Origin: Paenibacillus sp. P25
GTDB taxonomy: Bacteria; Bacillota; Bacilli; Paenibacillales; NBRC-103111
Assembly (NCBI GenBank): GCA_024704175.1
Contig: CP085629.1
Coordinates: 1 to 64,000, forward strand
DNA: 64,000 nucleotides
Direction of reading: 5' to 3'
Under the pieces are notes generated by a model. That model was given only the letters and a program-made list of their open reading frames with translations. It was not told where the DNA came from and searched no databases. Shown one piece after another: positions 34,275 through 43,107 of this stretch (position 1 is the first letter of the stretch; every line of letters starts with the position of its first letter). The translations under genes and the position numbers were made by a program.

Positions 34275-35639
34275 TTGGAGAGTGACGGCTTTCACTGGGG
34301 ATCCATCGCATGGAATCTTTTACTGGTCGTTTTCTTGGTTTTGCTGAACGGATTTTTCGTCGCGGCGGAATTCGCGCTGGTGAAGGTCAGACAGACCCGC
34401 CTGCAGCAACTGGTAAGCGAAGGAAACGGAAAAGCGAAGTATGCGCTCGCGGTCACACAAAAGCTGGACGCTTACCTTTCCTCCACACAGCTTGGGATCA
34501 CACTCGCATCCCTCGGACTCGGTTGGGTCGGCGAGCCGGCGGTTTCTCACCTCGTCGTGGATCCGCTCTTTGAGGCTATCGGGCTGGGACATGTCTGGTT
34601 TGCGGATGCGCTTTCCGTCATCATCGGCTTCTCCGTCATTACCTTTCTGCATATCGTGTTCGGAGAGCTTGCTCCCAAATCCATCGCCATCCAGAAATCC
34701 GAGGGGACCTCGTTATGGCTGTCGGGACCGTTAATGTTCTTCTACAAGGTCTTCTATCCGGCCATCTGGTCGCTGAACGGGGCGGCGAACCGCGCCATCA
34801 AACTGCTGGGCGTCCAGCCGGCCGTTGAACAAGAGGCGCATACCGAAGAGGAAATCCGCATCCTGATGGACCAGAGCGCCCGGAGCGGACATATCGATAA
34901 GGATGAGTCGCTGCTCTTTGACAATATCTTCGAGTTCTCCGACCGCGTCGCCCGGGAAATCATGCTGCCCCGCACCGATATGGACTGCCTGTTCACCGAG
35001 CTTTCTTTCGCGGACAACCTGAAAATTGTGTATGAGACCAAGCATACGCGGTACCCGGTGGCTACCAGCGATAAGGATGAGATCATCGGATTTGTACATA
35101 TCACCGATATCCTGACGGCGGATCCGGATGTCGAACATAATCTGCGCGAATTTCTGCGCCCGGTACAGATGGTGCCGGAGTCGATGGAAATCAGCCACGT
35201 GCTGAAGATGCTGCAGAAGAAGCGTTCCCAGCTGGCGGTGGTCATCGACGAATACGGCGGTACCGCGGGACTCATTACGACCGAGGATATACTGGAGGAA
35301 ATTGTCGGGGAGCCGCATGACGAATTCGACGAGCGCGAACGCCCCGAAATCGAAAAGATCGGCGAGGAGTACTCGGTCGACGGCCGTGTTCTGCTGGAGG
35401 ATCTCGAAGATATGCTGGCTCTCGGCATCGAGGATGAGGAAGTGGACTCCATCGGCGGCTGGCTGTTCAAGCAGCTGGAGGGGAACGTCGCCATAGGGAA
35501 GAAGCTGGAATACGAGGGCTTCTCTTATGAAATCACGGAGCTCGAACGTCTGCGGGTTCTTCGGGTCACCATCCGCCGTCTGCCCAAGGACTTGAAGGAG
35601 GGCGATGAAGACGCTTTGGTCGGTCAGCATAACGAATAG
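34275..35639 (+). CDS. CNNM/CorC (hemolysin C-like) membrane protein
   Basis: Start taken as TTG 34275, ten bases after AAGGAG; TTG 34266 is too close to it. About 454 residues. An N-terminal DUF21 (CNNM) membrane domain with four helices (NLLLVVFLVLLNGFFVAAEF, ALSVIIGFSVITFLHIVFGE and two more) precedes the paired CBS domains (residues ~220-340, REIMLPRTDMDCLF, EYGGTAGLITTEDILEEIVG) and a C-terminal CorC/HlyC domain (VDGRVLLEDLEDML). Members are linked to magnesium or other divalent ion export. It overlaps no neighbour but is close-packed with ytvI, 16 bases apart. Confidence 0.85.
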   Translation: MESDGFHWGSIAWNLLLVVFLVLLNGFFVAAEFALVKVRQTRLQQLVSEGNGKAKYALAVTQKLDAYLSSTQLGITLASLGLGWVGEPAVSHLVVDPLFEAIGLGHVWFADALSVIIGFSVITFLHIVFGELAPKSIAIQKSEGTSLWLSGPLMFFYKVFYPAIWSLNGAANRAIKLLGVQPAVEQEAHTEEEIRILMDQSARSGHIDKDESLLFDNIFEFSDRVAREIMLPRTDMDCLFTELSFADNLKIVYETKHTRYPVATSDKDEIIGFVHITDILTADPDVEHNLREFLRPVQMVPESMEISHVLKMLQKKRSQLAVVIDEYGGTAGLITTEDILEEIVGEPHDEFDERERPEIEKIGEEYSVDGRVLLEDLEDMLALGIEDEEVDSIGGWLFKQLEGNVAIGKKLEYEGFSYEITELERLRVLRVTIRRLPKDLKEGDEDALVGQHNE

Positions 35640-35654
35640 GGGGACTTTCGCGTC

Positions 35655-36704
35655 ATGTCGCTAAGAACGATGGTTTTTTGCGCTCTGGGCCTGGTGCTGC
35701 TGTATGCTATGTTCACGATCGGTTTTCCGTTCCTTCTGGCTTTGCTGGTTGCTATTCTGCTTGAAGGCCTGGTTCAGCTGGTGATGCGAACGACGAAGGC
35801 GAGCCGCGTGATGTCATCCGCTCTGGTATGCTCCGTCTTTACGGCGCTGATGTTCGGTTTTGTCTATTTGGTCGGCTTCAAGATGGTCGTGGAGCTGATC
35901 CAGTTCTGGAAGAATGCGCCGGATTATCTCAACGAGGCGAAGCTGTTCTTTGACGATACGACAGCCAAGACGCGCGTTTTCTATGAAACGCCGCCTTACG
36001 GCATGGCGGAGCAGCTTCAAGGCTGGGTCGAAACGGGCATCAACATGCTCACCGAGAACGTCAAGGTGATTGTTGCGGCCATATCCGGCTATTTCCTCAA
36101 TGTGGCCAAAACGATTCCCAGCCTGTTTGTTTTCTTCGTGGTCTTCATCATTGGTCTTTACCTGATTTCCTTCAGCATGCCCTCGCTGTACCAATCTTTC
36201 TTGAATCTGTTCGATCAAGGCTCGCGTTCCAAAGTATCGTCGGTGCTGATCGATCTGCGGCGGGCGCTCCTCGGATTTTTATTCGCCCAATTATTGATCA
36301 GTTTGCTTACTTATGTCGTCACCCTGGTCGGACTGCTTGTCCTCCGGGTCGATTATCCGCTCGCTATAGCGCCGCTTATTGTCGTAGTCGACATTCTGCC
36401 GGTTCTCGGCACGAGTGCCGTGCTGATCCCCTGGGCGGCCTACAGCATGCTGACGGGTGACATGCACCTGGGTATCGGACTCATCATCCTCCTGATCGTC
36501 ATCATGATCTTCCGCCGCCTGATCGAACCGAAAATCATCGGAGACGCCGTCGGAATCAACGCGCTGGCCGCCCTGGTCAGCATGTATATCGGTTTCAAGC
36601 TCATCGGTGTCATCGGCCTTATCCTGGGCCCCGTCGTCATTATCGTTTATCAGGCGCTTCGTAGGGTGGGACTGCTGAAAATCAATATCCGCTTGGATAG
36701 TTAA
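35655..36704 (+). CDS. ytvI: Sporulation integral membrane protein YtvI
   Basis: A complete 349-residue polytopic protein of the AI-2E transporter (PerM) superfamily. It starts MSLRTMVFCALGLVLLYAMF. There are two N-terminal helices, a long amphipathic stretch (~75-150), and then five to six C-terminal helices, including ISLLTYVVTLVGLLVLRVDY and IGLIILLIVIMIFRRLIEPK with the family's R-R-L-I-E-P-K-x-I-G motif. B. subtilis YtvI is made in sporulation; its substrate is unknown. Confidence 0.82.
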   Translation: MSLRTMVFCALGLVLLYAMFTIGFPFLLALLVAILLEGLVQLVMRTTKASRVMSSALVCSVFTALMFGFVYLVGFKMVVELIQFWKNAPDYLNEAKLFFDDTTAKTRVFYETPPYGMAEQLQGWVETGINMLTENVKVIVAAISGYFLNVAKTIPSLFVFFVVFIIGLYLISFSMPSLYQSFLNLFDQGSRSKVSSVLIDLRRALLGFLFAQLLISLLTYVVTLVGLLVLRVDYPLAIAPLIVVVDILPVLGTSAVLIPWAAYSMLTGDMHLGIGLIILLIVIMIFRRLIEPKIIGDAVGINALAALVSMYIGFKLIGVIGLILGPVVIIVYQALRRVGLLKINIRLDS

Positions 36705-36721
36705 ACAAAGGGGGAATTCTA

Positions 36722-37606
36722 TTGGAGTTTGGGGTTCCGCAGCTGAAGCAGCATCCTAAAATCACAAGGACCAAATTGATTAAAAGGGCGATCCTGCTCT
36801 TTATGGGGGCGGCTTTGGTCTCGGTCGGGCTTGAAATTTTTTTGGTGCCCAACAACATTATCGACGGAGGCATTGTCGGTATATCCATTATCGGCTCTCA
36901 CTTGACGAACCTGCCGATCGGTCTCTTCCTTCTGGTACTCAATCTTCCGTTCTTATTTCTGGGTTATAAACAAATCGGAAAAACCTTCGCTTTATCCACC
37001 CTCTACGCCGTGCTGATCATGTCCATCGGCACGCAGCTGCTCCATCCGGTGCAGCCGCTGACGCTCGACCCGCTGCTCGCGGCCGTATTCGGCGGCGTGA
37101 TCCTGGGCATCGGAGTCGGCATGGTGATCCGCTCGGGGGGATCGCTCGACGGAACGGAAATCGTAGCGATTCTGTTCAGTAAGCGGCTTCCCTTCTCCGT
37201 CGGTGAAGTCGTGATGTTCCTCAACCTGTTCATCCTTGCCAGCGCCGGGTTCGTCTTCGGCTGGGACCATGCGATGTACTCCCTGATCGCCTATTACATA
37301 GCCTTCAAAATGATCGATATCACGATCGAAGGCTTCGACGAATCGAAGTCGGTGTGGATTATCAGCGAGAACAGCCGCGAGGTCGGCGAAGCAATCATGC
37401 AGCGGCTTGGCCGCGGCGTCACTTACTTAAACGGCGAGGGCGGCTTCTCCGGCGAGCTCAAGCGCGTTATCTTCGTCGTCATTACGCGTCTGGAGGAAGC
37501 TAAGCTGAAATCGATCGTGGAGGAGCTGGATCCTTCCGCCTTCCTTGCCGTCGGCAACATACACGATGTGAAAGGGGGAAGATTCAAGAAGAAGGATATC
37601 CACTAG
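36722..37606 (+). CDS. YitT family membrane protein
   Basis: TTG start at 36722 behind AAAGGGGGAA. 294 residues. About five membrane helices (from ILLFMGAALVSVGLEIFLVP to MYSLIAYYIAFKMIDITIEG) are followed by the cytoplasmic DUF2179 domain of about 100 residues (GEAIMQRLGRGVTYLNGEGG, LDPSAFLAVGNIHDVKGGRF). The Asn/Ile-rich NNIIDGGIVGISIIGSHL is the family hallmark. Function unknown; many spore formers have several copies. A terminator follows directly. Confidence 0.88.
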   Translation: MEFGVPQLKQHPKITRTKLIKRAILLFMGAALVSVGLEIFLVPNNIIDGGIVGISIIGSHLTNLPIGLFLLVLNLPFLFLGYKQIGKTFALSTLYAVLIMSIGTQLLHPVQPLTLDPLLAAVFGGVILGIGVGMVIRSGGSLDGTEIVAILFSKRLPFSVGEVVMFLNLFILASAGFVFGWDHAMYSLIAYYIAFKMIDITIEGFDESKSVWIISENSREVGEAIMQRLGRGVTYLNGEGGFSGELKRVIFVVITRLEEAKLKSIVEELDPSAFLAVGNIHDVKGGRFKKKDIH

Positions 37607-37614
37607 ACCATTTG

Positions 37615-37649
37615 AAACCGTTAAGCCGGGAAGGCTTGGCGGTTTTTTT
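37615..37649 (+). terminator. Terminator after the ytvI/yitT group
   Basis: AAACCG and AAGCC pair with GGCTT and CGGTTT in a bulged stem around GGGAA, ending in a run of seven T. Confidence 0.75.
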
Positions 37650-37700
37650 GATCCTGATCTTAAACCCGTCACAGAGGAGTGAAGCCGGCCGCAAATTTTT

Positions 37701-37731
37701 GCATAATGGACAGCGGGTTCCTGTATACATA
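37701..37731 (+). promoter_or_regulatory. Candidate sigma-E promoter of the cotJ operon
   Basis: GCATAAT (37701-37707) and TATACATA (37724-37731) resemble the sigma-E boxes, with 16 bases between them, slightly more than usual. Location upstream of cotJA, a known sigma-E target in B. subtilis, supports it. Confidence 0.4.
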
Positions 37732-37783
37732 TTGGTAGATCACTTTCGCCCCGCAGTGCAAAGGGAGAGGAGGAAGCTCCGAT

Positions 37784-37990
37784 ATGGATCAAGTCAAGGA
37801 ATGGTATCCGTTCGTCGGCCCGTTCGATCCTTGTCCGCCGATTACCGTCAAGACCTATGTTACCCCGCCGAACCTGTATATTCCGTACCAGCCGCCGGGC
37901 CTGCCGCAGTTCCCGCCTCATGAGGCTTTAAGGCGCGGTACGCTTTGGCCCGCACTGTACAGTCCCTATGAATCCAAGCAGTCCAAATAA
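37784..37990 (+). CDS. cotJA: Spore coat protein CotJA
   Basis: A 68-residue Pro/Tyr-rich protein (YPFVGPFDPCPPITVKTYVT, PPNLYIPYQPPG) with the composition of CotJA and the expected position as first gene of the cotJABC operon. It is needed in B. subtilis for assembly of CotJC into the inner coat. GGAGAGGAGG precedes the ATG. cotJB follows after 18 bases. Confidence 0.85.
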   Translation: MDQVKEWYPFVGPFDPCPPITVKTYVTPPNLYIPYQPPGLPQFPPHEALRRGTLWPALYSPYESKQSK

Positions 37991-38008
37991 AGCGAAAGGA
38001 GCTGTCCC

Positions 38009-38272
38009 ATGGATAAACAAATGCCGGACCCGTATTATGCTCGGCTCGAAGAACTGCAGGCGGCCGATTTTGTGCTGGTGGAGCTGACGCTTTATTTGGA
38101 TACGCATCCGGATGACATTCAGGCGATTCAGCAGTATAACCTCTGTGCGCAAAAAAGGATGCAGCTGGCCCACCAGTTCCAGTTGGAGTATGGTCCTTTG
38201 ATGCATTTCGGACACAGCTTCTCAAGGCATCCTTGGCAGTGGTGGGAGGGCCCCTGGCCATGGCAGGTGTAA
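38009..38272 (+). CDS. cotJB: Spore coat protein CotJB
   Basis: An 87-residue protein with the CotJB core: LEELQAADFVLVELTLYLDT, then HPDDIQAIQQYN and a Trp-rich C-terminus (HPWQWWEGPWPWQV). CotJB is a small inner-coat protein co-expressed with the manganese-catalase-like CotJC. AAAGGAG lies before the ATG. Confidence 0.88.
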   Translation: MDKQMPDPYYARLEELQAADFVLVELTLYLDTHPDDIQAIQQYNLCAQKRMQLAHQFQLEYGPLMHFGHSFSRHPWQWWEGPWPWQV

Positions 38273-38312
38273 CGTACAGCCCGGCGGAGAACCGCGGAAA
38301 GGAGCGGCAAAG

Positions 38313-38882
38313 ATGTGGATCTATGAAAAAAAATTGCAGTATCCCGTCAGGGTAAGCCAGTGTGACCCGCGGATGGCTAGGCTCTTGCTTGAACAGTACG
38401 GTGGAGCGGACGGAGAGCTCGCGGCCGCCCTGCGCTATCTGAATCAGCGCTATTCGATCCCCGATAAGGTCATCGGGCTCTTAACGGATATCGGGACAGA
38501 GGAATTTGCTCATCTGGAAATGATCGCCACCATGGTGTATAAGCTGACCAAAGACGCTACCACAGAGCAATTAAAGGCGGCGGGGCTGGACGATCATTAC
38601 GTGGCGCATGACCGGGCGCTCTTTTATCAGAATGCATCCGGTGTGCCTTGGACGGCGGCTTATATCCAGGCGAAGGGCGATCCGATTGCCGATTTATACG
38701 AGGATATCGCGGCGGAAGAGAAGGCCCGTGCTACGTACCAATGGCTGATCGATATGACGGACGATGTGGATTTGCAGGACGGCTTGAAATTTTTGCGGGA
38801 ACGCGAGGTCGTCCATTCCATGCGGTTTCGGGAAGCGGTTGAAATTCTGAAAGCCGAGCAGGACAAGAAACACATCTTCTGA
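38313..38882 (+). CDS. cotJC: Spore coat protein CotJC, manganese catalase family
   Basis: A complete 189-residue ferritin-like four-helix protein. Metal ligands can be seen in GTEEFAHLEMIATMVYKL (Glu, His), IAAEEKARATY (Glu) and REVVHSMRF (Glu, His). It begins MWIYEKKLQYPVRVSQCDPR, typical of CotJC. It is a coat component that may remove hydrogen peroxide. AAAGGAG is 9 bases before the ATG. Confidence 0.92.
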   Translation: MWIYEKKLQYPVRVSQCDPRMARLLLEQYGGADGELAAALRYLNQRYSIPDKVIGLLTDIGTEEFAHLEMIATMVYKLTKDATTEQLKAAGLDDHYVAHDRALFYQNASGVPWTAAYIQAKGDPIADLYEDIAAEEKARATYQWLIDMTDDVDLQDGLKFLREREVVHSMRFREAVEILKAEQDKKHIF

Positions 38883-38975
38883 TAGAGAAGAACAGCCGGG
38901 GAATCCGAAGCAACTGTCGGTTTTTCGGCTTTTCTTGTATATACGGGGTCATTTTCATGGAAAGGGGTTCGGACG

Positions 38976-39296
38976 ATGCGCAAGGAAGAGCTGGTGAAGG
39001 AATTGAAGACGTCGCCGGATCGGATTCAGCAGGCGGAGCGGGATTATCTTCAGGCGGCCGCCCGGCTTGAGGAGGCGAAGATGGCGCTGTACGGCAAGCA
39101 GTGCGAGCTGGTGGGGCGGGGGCTGATCCAGGGGAAAAACGAGCAGATCCGCGAGGCCGAATTATGGCCCCATACGTATGAACTCCGGCGCCTCGTGCTG
39201 AAGGCCAAGACGGCGGCGGATGAATGCAAGAGCGAGTTCCATTACCTTCGGAACCAGTGGGAAAGCACCCGTCTGATTGCCCAGTCGCTCTCCTAA
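38976..39296 (+). CDS. Coiled-coil protein of unknown function
   Basis: A 106-residue, almost wholly helical protein (DRIQQAERDYLQAAARLEEA, LRRLVLKAKTAADECKSEFH). AAAGGGG precedes the ATG, and it lies about 95 bases after cotJC. No family recognised. It could be a small sporulation protein because of its neighbours, but nothing in the sequence shows this. Confidence 0.55.
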   Translation: MRKEELVKELKTSPDRIQQAERDYLQAAARLEEAKMALYGKQCELVGRGLIQGKNEQIREAELWPHTYELRRLVLKAKTAADECKSEFHYLRNQWESTRLIAQSLS

Positions 39297-39450
39297 GCGA
39301 AGCACCGGTGCTGCAGCCGTTTTTTGAAACCAAAAACGAAGAACCGGAGGTATAAAATGTATATACCATAAATTAGATTTATTTAACAAATAAATGTAAA
39401 TAATACTACTGTGGTAAAGATGGCGGAAAACGAGAAAAGAGGGGACTTCC

Positions 39451-39969
39451 ATTCACGTCGTTGTTGCTTTGGTTGTCTTATACAGCATATTTCGTTCCCG
39501 TGCCAAGCTGGAATGGGGAAAATACCACAGTACCATGCTGTATATGATCGTCGGGAATTTGTTGTATTTTGTTTTAACCTCCGGTTATTTATTGTGGGCC
39601 TTTGTCCCCGACCTCCGGTTATATCCGGTTTTTACGGAATTGCTCTACACCCTGATCGTTTTTCCATGCTCGGTTCTCCTGTTTTTGAGCCATTTTCCCG
39701 AGAAACGCACGGAGCAGCTCAAGAGGTATCTGAAATGGATCGCTCTTTATGCGCTGACGGAGCTCTTGTATAGCTATACCGGAAGAATTCATTACGGCCA
39801 CGGCTGGAGCTGGTGGTGGTCGCTGGGCTTCGATGTCATGATGTTCCTGATGCTCAGGCTGCACAGCGTGAAGCCGGTGCTTGCTTATGCCGTCTCGGTT
39901 GTGATCATTGTCGCTTTGGTTTTGCTGTTCCATGTTCCTTTAGAGCAGCTCATGACGAACGAAGCCTGA
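39451..39969 (+). CDS. CBO0543 family membrane protein
   Basis: About 172 residues if translation begins at ATT 39451 (HVVVALVVLYSIF), six bases after AGAGGGG; the first ordinary start is TTG 39469, without a binding site and cutting into the first helix. Five membrane helices are visible (first ~3-15, MLYMIVGNLLYFVLTSGYLL, LLYTLIVFPCSVLLFLSHFP, a Trp-rich one around WSWWWSLGFDVMMFLML, and VLAYAVSVVIIVALVLLFHV). The charged patch RSRAKLEWGKYH after helix 1 is typical of the family. Function unknown. Confidence 0.72.
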   Translation: MHVVVALVVLYSIFRSRAKLEWGKYHSTMLYMIVGNLLYFVLTSGYLLWAFVPDLRLYPVFTELLYTLIVFPCSVLLFLSHFPEKRTEQLKRYLKWIALYALTELLYSYTGRIHYGHGWSWWWSLGFDVMMFLMLRLHSVKPVLAYAVSVVIIVALVLLFHVPLEQLMTNEA

Positions 39970-40062
39970 GAAGCCTTGCGGGGGATGTGCCGGCCAATGT
40001 TTGACAATCCGTTTAAATCGTGTTTCTATAGAACGAGACATGTATAGACGGAGGGGAACGGA

Positions 40063-40743
40063 TTGAACCGACAACAAACCACGCCCGAGGCGATGATTTT
40101 CGACTTGGACGGCACTTTATTTCAAACGGAAACGCTGCTGCTGCCGGCTTACCACGCCACTTTCGACCGGCTTCGAGCGGAAGGCTTGTACGAAGGGGAA
40201 ACGCCGCCGGAGCAGCTCATTCTGAGCGGGCTCGGCATGCTGCTTGAGCATATTTGGCGGCAAGTGATGCCGGATGCGGAACAAGCCGTTCACCGGCGGG
40301 CGGACGAGCCGCTGCTCGCTTACCAGGTGGAAGGCATGTCCCGCGGGGACGGCCGCTTGTATGAAGGAGTAGCCGAGACGCTGACCGAGCTGCGCCGGAG
40401 GGGCGTAAAGCTGTTTATTGCCAGCAACGGCTTGGAGGGTTACGTTAAGGGTGTCATCCGTCATAAGGGACTAGAGCCGCTCTTTGAACCCGAAGGCTTG
40501 TACAGCGCAGGGGGAATACGGCACCCGTTCCAAGGTCGATCTGGTACGGCAGCTGCTGGAGAAGCACGGGATTCGTAAGGCATGGATGGTAGGGGATCGT
40601 TCCTCCGATGTGGAGGCGGGCCGGGCCAACGGCCTGTTCGTTGTCGGCTGCGATTATGCAGGATTCCGCAAGCCGGGGAACTGGACGGAGCGGATGCGAC
40701 GATCGGAAGGTTCGTAGAACTGCTGGACCTAATAGAAGGTTAA
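40063..40743 (+). CDS. HAD-family phosphatase, two frameshifts
   Basis: About 226 residues. The HAD motif I MIFDLDGTLFQTET, motif II FIASNGLEGYVKGV and motif IV MVGDRSSDVEAGRANGL are present, with a helical cap between. Breaks lie near 40507 (GCAGGGGGAA) and 40673 (CCGGGGAAC). Correcting the second gives KPGELDGADATIGRFVELLD and a stop at 40741-40743. It resembles phosphoglycolate-phosphatase-like HAD enzymes; the substrate cannot be read from sequence. Start taken as TTG 40063 (NRQQTTPEAMIFD) behind GGAGGGG. Confidence 0.72.
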
Positions 40744-40747
40744 AAAC

Positions 40748-40780
40748 ATAGAGGCGAGCTCAGGGATGAGCCGCCTCTAT
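40748..40780. terminator. Bidirectional terminator between convergent genes
   Basis: ATAGAGGCG and GCTC pair with GAGC and CGCCTCTAT, with a loop AGGGAT; A-rich on one side and TTGTTT on the other. The right arm overlaps the stop codon of the - strand gene at 40777. Confidence 0.75.
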
Positions 40781-41900
40781 TGTTTGATGGAGGTCGCTTC
40801 CGCCTGTTGAGGGCCGGAGCCTTGCTTCAGTTTCCACAGCGCGTATTCCAAGGGCCGGGTGATCGCTTTCCGGTAAGCCGAACTTTCCCCGATGCGGCGG
40901 AAGACTTCGCGCGAAGGCTTCGGGTTGACCTCCAGCGACCAAACGTGCCCGTCCGGGTCGACGGCCAAATCGAGGCCCAGCTCGCAAAGCGTTCCGAATT
41001 TGCTCTCCAGCCGCCTCGCGACAGCCAGCCCCAGGGAATAGGCCTCCTGCCTGATTTCCTTGATTCGCGCTTCCTTAAAGCGCTGCGCCAGCAGCGTTTC
41101 CATCGGTACCGCCGTTCCTCCCCGTGCAGATTCGAAGTGACGGACTGCCTTGGTCCGACGCGTCCGACACATCCGGTAATCTGCCATTCGCCCTGCCCAT
41201 CCTTCTGCACCAGCATCCGGTAGTCGTGAACCCGGCCGTTCTTGAGCGTAAGGGGAATGCCCTGCTGGACGATATATTTTTCCTCCAGCTTCCAGCCGTT
41301 CAGCTTCATCGGAAGCTGTGACAGAAGTATCTTCTGTTCCGGCAGGATTCTCCGGTTCGGGTCCCGGCCCTGCATCAGCACCATGCGGCCGCCGTCCAGA
41401 CGCTGCAAGCGGACGATCCCCCGGCCTCCCGTTCCGCTTTTCGGTTTCATGAAGAGGACGGGGAACTGTTTGAGCATCTTCGTCAGATCTTTCGTGCTGT
41501 TATAGTGGATCGTCACCGGGAGGTAAGGGGCAATCTTCTCATCTTCCGCCAGGCGCTGGTGAACGGTCCATTTATTGGCCAAAGGCCGGCTCAGGTAAGT
41601 CAGCTTGACGTATTTTTTTCGGAAGCCCGACAGCTTGCGGAAATTGCTTGCCCCATGATACCGGCGGCGGTCATAGATCAGTGAAGGGAACCCGGTCCAT
41701 TTGCGTACCCATCTTCCATCTGCCGGCCGGTAAGTAAGAGCGTGGATGCGGCCCTTGGCCTCATCCACATCATCCGGCGTAAATACGACAATTTCCAGGC
41801 CCAGCTTCTTTCCGAAGATGCAAAGCTTGCGGTAGAACGCCAGTTCTTCCAGCTTCCGCCCTTCCAAATACATAGCCAATACACCGAGTTGCCGACTCAA
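40777..41900 (-). CDS. YheC/YheD family ATP-grasp protein 1 (short type), frameshifted
   Basis: About 374 residues, last of five paralogues in the direction of transcription. N-terminal domain LGVLAMYLEGRKLEELAFYR, pre-ATP-grasp segment PSLIYDRRRYHGASNF, and ATP-grasp parts VLFMKPKSGTGGRGIVRLQR (nucleotide loop), YIVQQGIPLTLKNGRVHDYR, and the metal-binding DLAVDPDGHVWSLEVNPKPS. A break near 41112 (CACGGGGAGG) is repaired by one more G (NLHGGGTAVP). B. subtilis YheC and YheD are endospore coat-associated; their reaction is unknown. Its ATG overlaps the stop of gene 2 (ATGA). Confidence 0.8.
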
Positions 41901-43107
41901 TAAAGTTCACCCGCCTGTGCCCGTCTTGGAGTTAAACGCTCTTGCCTATGCTCCGACGAATAAACCGGCTTTGACGTACTTCTTCGGGTATTGCTGAGAT
42001 AGAGGCTGTATCGGATCAGATTCTCCAGCGATTTCTTGCGGATGGGAGGCTCGTCGAACTTCATCGGCTTGGAGTTGGCCTCGAAAAACCACAAATCCCC
42101 GTTCGTGTCGACACCGAGGTCCATGGACATTTCACCCAGCGTCTGCTCGCTCGCTTTTTCGATCTGCTTGGCGAGAAGAATCGCTGTTTTTCTTGCTTTC
42201 GTAATAATCTTCCCTGTTGCCGTTCTGACCGAAGGAGGAAGAGAGCAGCTTCGAAGGATCGTCGATCGAGCCTCCCCTGGGCACATGCGTCGTGATGCTG
42301 AGCTTGCCGGCTAGTCTCGCACCGACGCCGGCAACGCTCCACTGGCCCCGCGCATTCTTTTGTACAAGGACCCGGAGGTCGAAAGGACGCTTTTTATAGG
42401 TGGACAGGGTAATGCCCTGCTGAATGATATATTCCTTCGAGCCGATAATTCCCCGTACCTGGGACCACAACTGGGAGACGCTCGGGTAACGGGAAATGTG
42501 GCTCTTCGTCTTTTCCTGAATGCTCAGCTCATAGCCTTTAAACGGTGCTTTGTCGGTGATGCGGCTCACCTTCATGATGCCTTTTCCGGCCTTGCCGCGG
42601 ATTGGCTTGAGATAGACGAAGGGATGCTGCTGAATCAGCTTCTCCAAATCGGATCCGGCCTGCAGTCGTTGTGTGGCGGGAATGAACGGCCGGGTATTAC
42701 TGGACTGGCTCAGCCATTCGAAGAGCGTCCATTTGTTGAAGAACGCGGGATTGAAGAACCGGATCCGCTTGTGCCGAAGACAGGTCTGGATGACCTGCTG
42801 CACCTCGGGCAGCAGCTCGAATTTGCGGTAAGGAATCCGGTTGTAAATAACGGTAGGGAGGGGCTGCGAGCCCCCGAACCCAGGTTTTCTTCAAGGGATT
42901 GTACGTGTAGCCGACCGCTTGCTTGCCGCTCAGCTTGAAATCGGACGTGGTCATAACGTAGACGTTCATGCCCCATTCCTCGCCAACCCGGATCAAATCG
43001 ATAAAATTTTTTTGATTTCCGCGAAAAACTCTCTTTTCATCCGCGTAAGTGAGAATGGCCAGTGTCGGCCGTGACTTCTGATGTATACCGGCGAAGGTGG
43101 TGTCCAC
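41897..43107 (-). CDS. YheC/YheD family ATP-grasp protein 2 (short type), two frameshifts
   Basis: Start at GTG 43107, eight bases after AAGGAGGG and immediately next to the stop of gene 3. About 403 residues in three frames, breaks near 42870 and 42215. Pieces in order: RPTLAILTYADEKRVFRGNQ, PTVIYNRIPYRKFELLPEVQ, VYLKPIRGKAGKGIMKVSRI, EYIIQQGITLSTYKKRPFDL, HVPRGGSIDDPSKLLSSSFG and MDLGVDTNGDLWFFEANSKP. The ATP-grasp loop and the acidic metal site are preserved. The Arg/Ser-rich C-terminal tail (NTRRSTSKPVYSSEHRQ) is unlike the others. Confidence 0.75.
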
